Below, one piece after another: positions 1 through 8,243 of a stretch of 22,917 bases of DNA. The stretch lies in NCBI GenBank assembly GCA_959605275.1, contig CAUHFD010000017.1, positions 1 through 22,917 of the forward strand, in the 5' to 3' direction. Under the pieces are notes generated by a model. That model was given only the letters and a program-made list of their open reading frames with translations, was not told the origin of the DNA and ran no database searches. The position numbers were made by a program, and so were the translations under genes. The stretch is from an uncultured Eubacteriales bacterium. GTDB taxonomy: Bacteria; Bacillota; Clostridia; Oscillospirales; Ruminococcaceae. The stretch's first letter is position 1. Each line of letters starts with the position of its first letter.

Positions 1-2052
1 AGCTCTGTTGCAACTGGCACTGTATTTGCCGATCCGGATAAAGTCATTGTTGTGCCGGCGGTAGAGTCCAAGCCAACTGAGGGCACTGTCGGAAAGTGGG
101 AAAACGGAAGTGACGATCCGCAATCGACGGTGGTGTATGACAGTACGCTTCCCCTTGACCTAGGCTGGGGAATGAATTTACAGAAGAAGGACGGCATCGG
201 AAGATATGTTTGCCAATACCGCGGTTTCTGGCTGGATACGCAGGCCAAGGTTGACGAATATGCCGGTTTTATGACCTATATTAAGAGTAGCGGTCCTGCA
301 ACAGATATGGCATTCCATTTTGCTGTGAATGTCCTGAAGGCAGACGGCACGACGGAGTGGAGAGATGTTTCTCACTTTGACGGAAGCGATGAGGCTAGCA
401 TTCTGCGCACAGATAATATAGGTGCCGGCTGGCTGACTACTGGTGGCGACTATTACAGCACGAGACTGCCCAGTCCCATCGAAGGCTGGCTGTATGTGGA
501 CTTCGGCTCGGTGCGTAAGGGTACCAACTTCCTGGAGCCCGGCGATATGATCACGCAAATTGTTCTGTGGGATCCCGGTGTAATGGGCGTGGATAACGGG
601 AGCGACAAGATGGTGGACAGCACCAGCTCCGTCACTGTCCTTGCCAGTGCACCGGTTCTGGTAGAAAAATCCAGTGTCAAGGACGGCAAGCCGGTGGCAA
701 CGACGATTGCTCTGAAGGGCGGCAATCCCGATCCGAATCCTGACCCCAAACCAGTTGCCCCTGCTCTGCCTGAGTATACCGGAGATATCGTTGAGTATGC
801 AAATGTGGACGTTTCTGAGGTGAAGACCCCGTATCCGCATCTGCCATTAGTGGTTGGACAGAAGCCTGAGACCCAGCAGTGGTATGACTGCAAGGAGAAC
901 ATTGACACGCAGGTGATCACTGGTAAGCTGGCTATCCAGCAGATCCCGATGCTGCTTTCTCACCGTGCTACCACCAACGATGGCGGTATGGAAGAACTGA
1001 TCGGTACATATTATACGAAGTTTAACGAGAACACCGCCCTCTCTCCAATTGAATCGGATAAGGGTGTGGCGTACATGTTCTATATCGAGGTGCCGGATAT
1101 CGACGAGGAGATCCCGGTACGTCTTAATGGTGCATTTATCCGTGACGGCAAATGGACAAACGTTTTCTGCTATGGCGGCATGGTGGACATTATGTCCGTG
1201 GCCGAGGATTCCTGGACGACCATCCCCGTCAATTCCTATTACTTCATGCTTCCCAGCGGCTTCAAAGGAATGGTGCGGTTCCAATATAACAACTTCATAG
1301 ATGAAGTCGGCAACTTCCTGGATGGCAAAGATGGATTCGATTATTCGCTGGCTAGCATCAACTTCTTTGTTGCGAACATGCCCGGCGGAGAAGAGCAGGT
1401 TGTCATCGGTGCTCCGATGGTTGTTACCAATCTTGGTAATACCGGTCGTGCGGTTTATCTGAACGGGGACAAGACGGTTGCGCGAGATATGTTTACCGGT
1501 GCTCCACTACAGAGCAATGAAGTGAAAAAATCTATTCAGAAGGGAGATTTTGTAACCGAATTGCCCCAAGGTACATTGGATGCTGTCTTGACAATCGGTG
1601 ATGTTACCAGTACGGTTGTTCCGAAGTGGTCTAAACTGGAGCACGGCTATCGTTATCAGGTTGAATTGTATATGAAAGGCTCTAAGGACGGTCAGAAAGG
1701 CTATTTCTTACAGGAACTTGTCAGTGTTTACAACAAAGACAGACAGCAGATGGCTGGCATTTTGCCAGATGAAGAATATGCACTTGTAGTTCGCGCTTTT
1801 GATGCAAACGGTCAGATGTTAGGCATTTATAAACCGATTACCTTTGAAGCAGCTTCCATTATTGACGATAATCCCGGTGAAGATATTCCGCTCATTCCAG
1901 ATGACTCTGATAATAATCAACAAGGCAGTGAAGAATCTGTTGATAATTCGGTAGATACCGGCGTGGTTGATTTAACATTGCTTGCAGTGACATTGCTGGT
2001 ATTTGCACTGGCTATAGTCGTAATTTTGGGCAAACGAACTGAAAAAAATTAA
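1..2052 (+). CDS. Large cell-surface protein with C-terminal membrane anchor (5' end outside window)
   Basis: The reading frame is open from base 1, so the gene begins upstream of the window; the GTG at 52 is an internal codon, not a likely start. I see about 683 residues. There are two beta-rich modules that look alike (roughly bases 150-660 and 940-1440), each with a Trp/Tyr-rich strand pattern and a 'G(F/W).G(M/W)(V/L)' segment; they may be tandem carbohydrate-binding-like sandwiches. They are joined by an Asn/Asp/Pro linker near 720-760. A fibronectin-type-III-like stretch (about 1530-1850) follows, then an acidic linker, one hydrophobic helix (about 1965-2025) and a short KRTEKN tail. 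No LPXTG motif is present, so it is probably held by the membrane helix. No catalytic motif was recognised. Family unknown to me; the surface location is well supported, the binding role is inferred. A terminator-like hairpin follows. Confidence 0.75.
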   Translation, partial: SSVATGTVFADPDKVIVVPAVESKPTEGTVGKWENGSDDPQSTVVYDSTLPLDLGWGMNLQKKDGIGRYVCQYRGFWLDTQAKVDEYAGFMTYIKSSGPATDMAFHFAVNVLKADGTTEWRDVSHFDGSDEASILRTDNIGAGWLTTGGDYYSTRLPSPIEGWLYVDFGSVRKGTNFLEPGDMITQIVLWDPGVMGVDNGSDKMVDSTSSVTVLASAPVLVEKSSVKDGKPVATTIALKGGNPDPNPDPKPVAPALPEYTGDIVEYANVDVSEVKTPYPHLPLVVGQKPETQQWYDCKENIDTQVITGKLAIQQIPMLLSHRATTNDGGMEELIGTYYTKFNENTALSPIESDKGVAYMFYIEVPDIDEEIPVRLNGAFIRDGKWTNVFCYGGMVDIMSVAEDSWTTIPVNSYYFMLPSGFKGMVRFQYNNFIDEVGNFLDGKDGFDYSLASINFFVANMPGGEEQVVIGAPMVVTNLGNTGRAVYLNGDKTVARDMFTGAPLQSNEVKKSIQKGDFVTELPQGTLDAVLTIGDVTSTVVPKWSKLEHGYRYQVELYMKGSKDGQKGYFLQELVSVYNKDRQQMAGILPDEEYALVVRAFDANGQMLGIYKPITFEAASIIDDNPGEDIPLIPDDSDNNQQGSEESVDNSVDTGVVDLTLLAVTLLVFALAIVVILGKRTEKN

Positions 2053-2072
2053 AAGTGAAATGAACCATTCTC

Positions 2073-2108
2073 AAGCGTCGGATCGGCAACGTTCGATTCG
2101 GCGCTTTT
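2073..2108 (+). terminator. Terminator-like hairpin after the surface-protein gene
   Basis: Bases 2073-2085 pair with 2094-2106 as a 13-bp stem with two G-U pairs and an 8-base loop. The stem runs into TTTT (2105-2108), giving a short U-tract followed by G residues. It lies 20 bases after the stop of the surface-protein gene. The short U-tract makes it a moderate terminator; partial read-through into the DUF4832 gene 36 bases downstream is possible. Confidence 0.6.
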
Positions 2109-2130
2109 GGGGGAAATGAGGTTTATTGAA

Positions 2131-2147
2131 GGGAGATGAACAGGGTG
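2131..2147 (+). promoter_or_regulatory. Ribosome site deciding a GTG start at 2145
   Basis: GGGAG (2131-2135) directly abuts an in-frame ATG at 2136, leaving no spacer. An in-frame GTG at 2145 stands 9 bases after it, which is normal spacing and gives a compact signal peptide beginning MEKRKITRR. GTG 2145 is therefore the better start. Confidence 0.6.
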
Positions 2148-3869
2148 GAAAAGAGAAAAATTACACGCCGCATTTTATCCTTATTGTTGATCGCAACTCT
2201 ATGTTTGCCGATGGCAGCATGTGGTGGCAACACCTCAACTTCTAACAATTCGGGAGCATCGTCGGTTGCGGAATCGAACAGCGCTGTTTCATCAGAGATA
2301 TCTGAGTCGGTTACATCAGCATCAATAGATTCTGTTGCACAGGAAAGCCAGAGTAGTACCGGCTCAGCGGGAAATGCAGATACCGACAAAAAACCACAAA
2401 GTTCCAAGAATACTACTGGAACAGCTACATCATTGAATGTAAATATGAGCTTTGATGCAGCTACTAAAGCGCAGGATGTTCGTTTGCTCTCTAATCCGTC
2501 TCGAGGTTGGCGGACACATTTGTCTATATATGTGGATGAAGCGTTGAAGCGCCCAAATCTTAATTCCTATTTTGAAGAGCGTGCCAAAGGTACGTTGAAT
2601 GTTTCCCCTGATGTGGCAACGACGGTTTATAGTTATATTTATCTGACCGCCTATCGTGGACAGGATCTTCCAAAGGCAGCACTGGATGCAATTGACAAGT
2701 TTTTTGCATTTGCACGGAAGCGTGAATTTACGGTGCTGTTAACCTTTGCTTACTGTGATGACCTTAACAATTTGACGACCGGCGCCGATCAGGCAACTAT
2801 CCTGCGGCATATTGAACAACTGGCACCGATCGTAAAAAAGAATAAGGATACCATTCATGTTATTAAACAGGGATTTGTAGGGGCTTATGGTGAGTGGGCA
2901 TCGGTGTATCAACGCCCCGAAGTGGATTATGCTACTATTACCAAAGCAATCGTGAAAAATTTCTGTGTGCCGACTGGATTACGGTTTATGCATCGTTTAC
3001 CGGAATACAAAAATTTGGTAAAAAGCGATAGCAAAATATATTCACTCATCGGTTTCGGTAATGATGCTATTTATGGCGAGCAGACACGGGAAGGATGGCA
3101 ATCCGGTAAATTCCAACTGGGCACATCTGCATGGGAACAGGTTTCTAAGGAAGGCGCTTACACCATTAATGACGGCGAAATGTGTACAAATCATTCGATG
3201 CACAATTATATTGATCCGACAACCGGCAAGAAAGGAATTATTCCAAAAGGAATTGAAGTTATTGCAGAACTGGGACATCACTGGTTTTCTACTATGAGCG
3301 TTTGGCACGGTATGTATGAGGATCCAGTCAACGATCCGATTATGGACTACTGGAAGAAAGAACAAGTTACTCCTGAATTGCTTCAGCAGTACAAGGTTGT
3401 ATATGATCCGTCTTGGTTCAAGACCGCTACCGGTGGCACCGTCAAGCGTTCCTGTTATGAATTCATCCGTGATCACTTGGGCTATCGCATTGGCTTGCAG
3501 AGTTTGAAGTTTACCGGCAGCACGAAGGCTGGTTCTACTGCAAAGGCAGAGCTGAAGCTCAAGAATTTTGGATTTGCAGCTGCCTATCGGTTGAGTAGTG
3601 GCTTTGCTGTGTTGGATTCCAATTATAATATAGTTTCTACTGTGTCGGCAGGAGAACCGGAAAAATGGTACAGTCATAATCCGGACAACTGGCAGGATAC
3701 CACCATCCGTGAGTACGAGGTGAATGCGAACATCAAGTTGCCCAGCAAGCCCGGAAAATATTATTTGGCCTTCTACATGAAGAACGGTATCGATATGTTT
3801 GCACGTGTGGCGAACAAGCTGGATTCAGCCGGTGGTTATAATATTATGTGCGAATTTACAGTACAATAA
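2145..3869 (+). CDS. DUF4874/DUF4832-family lipoprotein (paralogue 1)
   Basis: 574 residues from the preferred GTG start. Seen: a type II signal peptide (KRK...RR, hydrophobic core, lipobox MAAC with Cys26), then a Ser/Thr-rich linker of about 80 residues, then the family domain from 'NPSRGWRTH'. Landmark motifs in order are YIYLT, AYCDDLN, QGFVGAYGEWA (Glu250), GFGNDAIYGEQTR, EMCTNH, HHWFSTMSVWHG, YDPSWF and RDHLGYRI, followed by a beta-rich C-terminal domain ending near GYNIMCEF. The RGW start and the 'GF.GAYGEW' strand match what I know of the DUF4874 plus DUF4832 pair, proposed to be barrel-like proteins of unknown activity. Acidic residues at the ends of predicted strands (DD, GEW, GEQ) would suit a glycosidase; that is inference. 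It is probably anchored outside the membrane and co-transcribed with the binding protein 22 bases downstream. It resembles the copies at 5827 and 11428 but is the most divergent of the three. Confidence 0.85.
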   Translation: MEKRKITRRILSLLLIATLCLPMAACGGNTSTSNNSGASSVAESNSAVSSEISESVTSASIDSVAQESQSSTGSAGNADTDKKPQSSKNTTGTATSLNVNMSFDAATKAQDVRLLSNPSRGWRTHLSIYVDEALKRPNLNSYFEERAKGTLNVSPDVATTVYSYIYLTAYRGQDLPKAALDAIDKFFAFARKREFTVLLTFAYCDDLNNLTTGADQATILRHIEQLAPIVKKNKDTIHVIKQGFVGAYGEWASVYQRPEVDYATITKAIVKNFCVPTGLRFMHRLPEYKNLVKSDSKIYSLIGFGNDAIYGEQTREGWQSGKFQLGTSAWEQVSKEGAYTINDGEMCTNHSMHNYIDPTTGKKGIIPKGIEVIAELGHHWFSTMSVWHGMYEDPVNDPIMDYWKKEQVTPELLQQYKVVYDPSWFKTATGGTVKRSCYEFIRDHLGYRIGLQSLKFTGSTKAGSTAKAELKLKNFGFAAAYRLSSGFAVLDSNYNIVSTVSAGEPEKWYSHNPDNWQDTTIREYEVNANIKLPSKPGKYYLAFYMKNGIDMFARVANKLDSAGGYNIMCEFTVQ

Positions 3870-3876
3870 AATGAAA

Positions 3877-3894
3877 AGAGGAAAACATACAATG
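3877..3894 (+). promoter_or_regulatory. Ribosome site setting the start of the solute-binding protein
   Basis: AGAGG at 3877-3881 stands 10 bases before ATG 3892. The open frame runs back to 3799 inside the preceding gene, but only the 3892 start puts a clean lipoprotein signal at the N-terminus. Confidence 0.7.
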
Positions 3895-5406
3895 AAAACA
3901 AATATCAGACGTTTATTGGCTTTTCTAGCGGTAGCGGCATTGTGTGTGTCTGCCGTAGGTTGTAGTAGCGGCAAGGAAGGGGTCAGTAGCCAGACTTCCA
4001 GTACGGTGACTGCAGACAACGCCGAGAGTGGTTTGTTAACTTCGGAAACAAGCAGCGTTGCTGACATAGGCGATGGAGATTTACTGACTCCTGAGACCAG
4101 CAGTAATGCGATCTCAAGCCAAAAGCCGAGTTCTACAAGTTCCAAAAAATATAATGAAGGTCAACTTGATAACACTGATTATTTAGGCAATGGTAGCACC
4201 AAGCAAGAAAAGCTATTTGGAAATTTGCGTGGAACTACCTTGTATATTTCCGAGAGCGATAACTGGTTTACACAAAACCTGATGAAGCAGTTTGAGAAAA
4301 AGTACGGCGTAAAAGTTGTAAACCGAGCTTATTCTTTCGCTGAGGAACAAACCAAGCTGGCTACTATGGTGCAGGCCGGAGATAAAAAGAACTACCTGGA
4401 CACCGCGACCATGAGCCCGGTGGTGGCTTTGCGGTATATCTACAACGGTCTCTTGATGCCGATGGACAAATACATTGACACCAATGAAGCGGGCTGGAAT
4501 ATGCGGGGAAGCAGTGAGAAGCGATATACTCCGTATATTATCGACGGCAAGATATACGGCTCTGCCTCGAACAGCTTCCTTGAAACGGCTATCTTCTATA
4601 ATAAAACCTATATGCAGGAAAAGGGAATCAAGGATCCGTACAAGGATTATTATTTGAAGAACAATTGGAATTTTGACACCTTCCTGCAGGTGGCAAAGGA
4701 TTGCAAGGCTATGTCTGCCAACGGAAAAACTGTCAAAACCTATGGTGTAACCACTTGGGACTATTTTTCCTTCTGCTTGGCAGCGGGTAATACTGTGATT
4801 GAGCAAGAGAAAGACGGCAATTGGAAAGTTACAGTGGACGATGCGAACGGCATGGCCGGTTTGAACCTGATTTATGAGCTGTATAAAGCGGGCACCTTTG
4901 GTGATACTTGCACTAGTGCGGATTTCCTGCAACGCAAGGTTGCGATGGTCATCGGGGTCGCTACCAATGTGATGGGTGGAACCGATGCTTATGAAGTGAT
5001 GAGCGATGAGGTTGGCTATGTGCCGTTCCCCAAAAAAACCAATAGCTCACCGCACTATATTCCCACAGTACCTGACGGCCGGGCTATTGCGGCTTGCTCT
5101 CAGAACCCGGCAGCTGCAGCAGCATGGATTTATGAGTTTCAACACGCAGAAGAAGTGCGTGATAATTCGGATTACGGCTTGGCAAATCGTCGTAAATTTC
5201 TTTCCGATGAGCATTTGGCGATTCGTAACAAGCTGGTGAAGGAAGGCAAGATGATCTGGACAAGTGTAGATGGCTTGACAAATTGGTATGGTGTGAACCG
5301 CACTAAGTTTATTGACATCATCAGCAAGCAAGGAAAGGCTCCTGCCTCTGCCGTCGAACAAATGCTTCCGCTTCTAAATGATTCTCTGCAGCAGACTGTT
5401 GGATAA
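3892..5406 (+). CDS. ABC-type sugar-binding lipoprotein (extracellular solute-binding protein, family 1)
   Basis: 504 residues. Seen: signal MKTNIRRLL..., lipobox AVGC (Cys24), then a long Ser/Thr/Glu-rich linker to about residue 105. The periplasmic-binding fold begins at 'LYISESDNWFTQNLMKQFEKKYGVKV', shown here only as a landmark. Typical class features are an early 'F..KYG..V' segment, 'IYNGLLMPMDKYI', 'YTPYIIDGKIYG', 'AIFYNK.Y..EKGI' and 'NWNFDTFLQVAKDC', the last resembling the 'W.WD.F...' step of sugar-binding proteins. Role known for the family: captures a mono- or oligosaccharide outside the cell and hands it to an ABC permease. Odd point: no permease or ATPase gene lies anywhere in the window, so it must use a permease encoded elsewhere or act only as a binder. 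It sits 22 bases after DUF4832 paralogue 1, so one operon is likely. The ligand cannot be told from sequence. Confidence 0.85.
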   Translation: MKTNIRRLLAFLAVAALCVSAVGCSSGKEGVSSQTSSTVTADNAESGLLTSETSSVADIGDGDLLTPETSSNAISSQKPSSTSSKKYNEGQLDNTDYLGNGSTKQEKLFGNLRGTTLYISESDNWFTQNLMKQFEKKYGVKVVNRAYSFAEEQTKLATMVQAGDKKNYLDTATMSPVVALRYIYNGLLMPMDKYIDTNEAGWNMRGSSEKRYTPYIIDGKIYGSASNSFLETAIFYNKTYMQEKGIKDPYKDYYLKNNWNFDTFLQVAKDCKAMSANGKTVKTYGVTTWDYFSFCLAAGNTVIEQEKDGNWKVTVDDANGMAGLNLIYELYKAGTFGDTCTSADFLQRKVAMVIGVATNVMGGTDAYEVMSDEVGYVPFPKKTNSSPHYIPTVPDGRAIAACSQNPAAAAAWIYEFQHAEEVRDNSDYGLANRRKFLSDEHLAIRNKLVKEGKMIWTSVDGLTNWYGVNRTKFIDIISKQGKAPASAVEQMLPLLNDSLQQTVG

Positions 5407-5520
5407 GTAATCGAATGAAGATGAAAAGTTCTTTGTTTTTGTACGGCGTGAATGCTGTTGATTAAGTTACTTGTTTCAATTCGACGCATGGCTGGTGTAC
5501 TTGCATTTATTAATATTCAG

Positions 5521-5565
5521 ACTGGGCGCTGGTTCCCCAAAAACTATTGGAGACTAGCGCCCGGT
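5521..5565 (+). repeat. Inverted repeat, 14-bp stem (GC-rich)
   Basis: Bases 5521-5534 pair with 5552-5565 (several G-U pairs; core GGGCGCT with AGCGCCC). Within the loop, CCAA (5537-5540) can pair with TTGG (5547-5550), extending the helix. No T-run follows, so it is not a classical intrinsic terminator. Confidence 0.7.
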
Positions 5566-5638
5566 GTGACACACGATGAGAGAGGACAAAGTACAAAGAT
5601 AGAAACGATGCAAAATGACTATCAAGCAGTGAAATACT

Positions 5639-5721
5639 TTGTCTGCAGCGCACTTCTGCCGCAGACAATACAATCAGCAATTAAGATGTTTTTCTTTGTT
5701 GATTGTTGATTGTATTGTCTG
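5639..5721 (+). repeat. Two mutually exclusive hairpins (8-bp and 19-bp stems)
   Basis: TTGTCTGC (5639-5646) pairs with GCAGACAA (5661-5668), an 8-bp stem with a 14-base loop. The same segment belongs to a longer hairpin: 5662-5680 pairs with 5703-5721 over 19 bases with a single G-U pair and a 22-base loop. Because 5662-5668 is shared, the two cannot form together. That resembles an attenuator or RNA switch, but no poly-U follows the longer stem. It lies about 105 bases before the start of the DUF4832 copy at 5827. Confidence 0.65.
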
Positions 5722-5813
5722 GGGAAAACGGTAAAATGCGGTTATTTGTGGTTGAGTAATTTTTATTGTTTTTCAAGATTTTTTATCAGACAGAGACAAA
5801 TGCTCTAAGAAAT

Positions 5814-5829
5814 GAGGTTTATACGTATG
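5814..5829 (+). promoter_or_regulatory. Ribosome site favouring ATG 5827 over ATG 5812
   Basis: GAGG (5814-5817) stands 9 bases before ATG 5827 and overlaps the upstream in-frame ATG at 5812, which has no ribosome site of its own. The same ATGAGGT context precedes the 8244 and 11428 genes. Confidence 0.65.
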
Positions 5830-7287
5830 AAAACAATTGATTTTTTTGATGGATCCAATATAGCTGAGCGGTATACTCGTTTGAATCCAGAGCGCGGTTG
5901 GCGTACCCATATGTACTGGTATGTTGATGTAGCGCTTGATCCGTCAAAACGCACACTGTATAACGCCTATTTTGGCGGAGATTGGCAGACACCCGAGGAG
6001 TACTGGCAGACAATGGTTGACAAGTTTTTCAATACACCCGGAGACCATGTGAACACCTGCTTTACATATATCTATCTGACGGGATGGTGCAAGGATAAAG
6101 TGCTGCCGCAGGAAGCGCTGGATTGTGTCGAAGAATTCTTCGAATTCGTTCGAAAAAAGAAGTTTACCATGCTTTTGGATTTTTGCTATTGCGACGATCT
6201 CAATCAGCTGGCAACATGTGCAGATGAGGAGACCATGATTGCGCACATGCAGCAGTTGACACCTATTGTGAAGCGGCACGCAGATGTCGTTCACTGCGTC
6301 AAGGCGGGATTCTGCGGCGCATACGGCGAGTGGGCCTATCAAGATCCCCCAATCAGTCATGCCAATGTGACCAATGCGATTATGCAGTATATTTGTGAGC
6401 CTGCTCAGTTGTCTTTCTTGGCTCGGTTGCCCCGGTATAAGAACAGCATTGGAAAGGATAGCCCTTATTATCCTCATATCGGATTCTCCAATGATGCCAT
6501 CTACGGTGAGCAGACACGGAAAGAATGGGAGTCTGGCGGTTTTCAAGTGGGTACCGATGAATGGGAGCAGGTGTGTCAGGAGGGAGCTTTTGCACCCAAT
6601 GACGGCGAGATGTGCACTAATCATCAGATGATGATCTATCACAATGCAGAAACCGGCGGCACAGGCATTGTCCCTTACGGCATCGAGGTGATCGCTGAGG
6701 CGGCGCATCATTGGTTCAACACCATGAGCGTTTGGCATGGCAATCACGATTATCTTTCCCACTGGGATGCTTTGCGAATCATGGATACATGGAAACAGCA
6801 GCCGGTCACCCCGCAACTCTTGGAGGAATACAAAGTGGTGTACGATCCGTCTTGGTTCTTGGATGAAAAGGGAAATACCGTAGAACGTAGCTGTTATGAT
6901 TTCCTTCGGGATTTTCTGGGATATCGAATTACATTGCAATCCGCTGATATTTCGGAGGACGGCGAGATTACGCTGCGACTCAAAAACTATGGGATGTCTG
7001 CGGCATTTCGCATGACCAGCGGATTTGCCATACTGGATAAGCACTTCGAGGTGATGACTACGGTAGATGCGGGAGATCCGGAAACCTGGTACAGTCATGA
7101 TCCTTACAATTGGAGAGACACTACAGTGCCGGAATATACTGTAAGTGCAAAACTACCATTGCCGCAGCAAGCCGGTCAATATCATCTGGCATTTTATATG
7201 AAAAATGATTTGGGAGTTTTTGCTTCTATGAGTAATCGTATCACAACTGTCGACGGATATCATATTTTGCATTCTTTTTCGATATGA
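5827..7287 (+). CDS. DUF4874/DUF4832-family protein without signal peptide (paralogue 2, probably cytoplasmic)
   Basis: 486 residues. It starts MKTIDFFDGSN and enters the family domain at once (NPERGWRTHMYWYVDV near residue 20); there is no signal peptide, lipobox or membrane helix. Motifs match the lipoprotein copies: TYIYLTGW, CYCDDLNQL, AGFCGAYGEWA (Glu168), GFSNDAIYGEQTR, NDGEMCTNHQ, HHWFNTMSVWHGNHD, YDPSWF, RDFLGYRI, KNYGMSAAFR, YSHDPYNW and HLAFYMKN. It is much closer to paralogue 3 than to paralogue 1. The domain is complete, so loss of the signal looks like relocation to the cytoplasm rather than truncation. If the family is a glycosidase or a glycan-binding barrel, this copy would act on imported fragments; that is inference. 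The gene is preceded by the structured 420-bp leader and followed after 75 bases by the metallo-hydrolase. Confidence 0.85.
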   Translation: MKTIDFFDGSNIAERYTRLNPERGWRTHMYWYVDVALDPSKRTLYNAYFGGDWQTPEEYWQTMVDKFFNTPGDHVNTCFTYIYLTGWCKDKVLPQEALDCVEEFFEFVRKKKFTMLLDFCYCDDLNQLATCADEETMIAHMQQLTPIVKRHADVVHCVKAGFCGAYGEWAYQDPPISHANVTNAIMQYICEPAQLSFLARLPRYKNSIGKDSPYYPHIGFSNDAIYGEQTRKEWESGGFQVGTDEWEQVCQEGAFAPNDGEMCTNHQMMIYHNAETGGTGIVPYGIEVIAEAAHHWFNTMSVWHGNHDYLSHWDALRIMDTWKQQPVTPQLLEEYKVVYDPSWFLDEKGNTVERSCYDFLRDFLGYRITLQSADISEDGEITLRLKNYGMSAAFRMTSGFAILDKHFEVMTTVDAGDPETWYSHDPYNWRDTTVPEYTVSAKLPLPQQAGQYHLAFYMKNDLGVFASMSNRITTVDGYHILHSFSI

Positions 7288-7362
7288 TTGCTTTTGTCTC
7301 GGGCGTTTTTCAAAAAGAGCTTTAAAAAGATTACAAGATAAGATACACAGGAGAAAAGTACG

Positions 7363-8241
7363 ATGTCTATATTTTTAGGAACAGGCGCTAGTGAAGGAGT
7401 TCCAGCAGCGTTTTGCAGTTGTTCTAATTGTGAACGTGCACGGCATAGAGGAGGAAAAAATATTCGCTCTCGCAGTTCATTTTTAATTGATGAAAAAAGT
7501 ATTATAGATTTTGGTCCGGATTTTTATTGGCAAGTTACGGCCAATGGCTTAAATATGCAGCAACTGCAACATATCTTTATTACGCATACTCATGAGGATC
7601 ACCTCAGCGTCCCGGAGTTGGGAACTCGTAACAGTGCATTTCCACATCCGGAAATGCCGGTAACGATTTATGGCTCTGAGCAAGTGGTGCAGTTTATACA
7701 ACATATGATGCTGCAATATCTACCGAAAAATCTGAGAGATCAGCAGGTGCATACGTATTCCGGCTATCGCTTTCAGACATTAATACCGTTTACCGAATAT
7801 AATATAGGTGGCATGCAGGTGATCCCTCTTCCTGGAGCGCATCCGGGAATAATACAGGGGGAACATTCACTCAATTACCTGATTCGGGATTGTAACGGCA
7901 GACGCTTTTTATATGCTTGTGATACCGGTTGGTACGCAGATGAGGTATGGGATTATTTGCGTGAAAAGCAAGTTCAGCTGGACTATTTGATTATCGAATG
8001 TACATATGGCATCTATCGCACTTGTTCCACGGGAGAGCATCCGTACGGTCATCAAGATTATCCCACACTTCTTTCTATGTTGGTGGCGTTTGAAAAATGT
8101 GGTTGTATTACGCGAAAAATTCCGGTTTATGTGACACATATTTGTCATTTTTCTGCGGACGGATTTGAAGAAATGCAGGCATATTTTGATTCATTAAATT
8201 GGACTATATATTCAGCATATGACGGAATGAGGTTATCATAG
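7363..8241 (+). CDS. PhnP-like metallo-beta-lactamase-fold hydrolase
   Basis: 292 residues; AGGAG (7349-7353) is 9 bases before the ATG. Seen: an N-terminal GTGASEGVPA, then Cys18-x-Cys20-x-x-Cys23 as in the structural zinc knuckle of PhnP, then the catalytic metal motif H75-T-H-E-D-H80, a later PGAHPG histidine, YACDTG (bridging Asp), and VTHICHF near the C-terminus. Family knowledge: PhnP and relatives are metal-dependent phosphodiesterases or phosphohydrolases; the fold also covers RNase Z-like and lactonase-like enzymes. There are no other phosphonate genes nearby, so a PhnP role in C-P lyase metabolism is unlikely here. It overlaps translationally with the next gene (2-base gap), so a role in handling the glycosidase's product, perhaps a phosphorylated or cyclic sugar, is possible but unproven. 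Cytoplasmic. Confidence 0.85.
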   Translation: MSIFLGTGASEGVPAAFCSCSNCERARHRGGKNIRSRSSFLIDEKSIIDFGPDFYWQVTANGLNMQQLQHIFITHTHEDHLSVPELGTRNSAFPHPEMPVTIYGSEQVVQFIQHMMLQYLPKNLRDQQVHTYSGYRFQTLIPFTEYNIGGMQVIPLPGAHPGIIQGEHSLNYLIRDCNGRRFLYACDTGWYADEVWDYLREKQVQLDYLIIECTYGIYRTCSTGEHPYGHQDYPTLLSMLVAFEKCGCITRKIPVYVTHICHFSADGFEEMQAYFDSLNWTIYSAYDGMRLS

Positions 8242-8243
8242 TT

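Larger units (their letters stand above)
5407..5826 (+). other. 420-bp intergenic leader rich in inverted repeats
   Basis: No convincing gene lies here; an 85-codon open frame at 5452-5709 lacks a ribosome site and is crossed by strong hairpins. The gap holds three stem-loops listed separately (5521-5565, 5639-5668 and 5662-5721). None is followed by a U-tract. I see no convincing sigma-A promoter, although TTGAGT at 5753-5758 could be a -35 element. Either the downstream gene has a structured 5' leader, or these are processing or stability elements after the binding-protein mRNA. Confidence 0.5.

Noticed and set aside
52..54. GTG as the start of the first gene
   Set aside because: The frame stays open to base 1 with protein-like sequence and no ribosome site precedes it; the gene continues to the left of the window.
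178..1284. Long minus-strand frames inside the surface-protein gene
   Set aside because: They mirror the codon pattern of the plus-strand gene, lack ribosome sites and are Cys/His/Arg-rich as shadows usually are.
5452..5709. 85-codon open frame in the leader region
   Set aside because: No ribosome site, no protein-like composition, and it is crossed by the competing hairpins; chance frame.
5944..7098. 384-codon minus-strand frame opposite DUF4832 paralogue 2
   Set aside because: Shadow of a strongly supported plus-strand gene with conserved motifs; similar shadows occur opposite the other two paralogues.
7363..8241. phnP gene of a C-P lyase operon
   Set aside because: Only the fold and zinc knuckle match; no other phosphonate gene is near, so the symbol is not justified.
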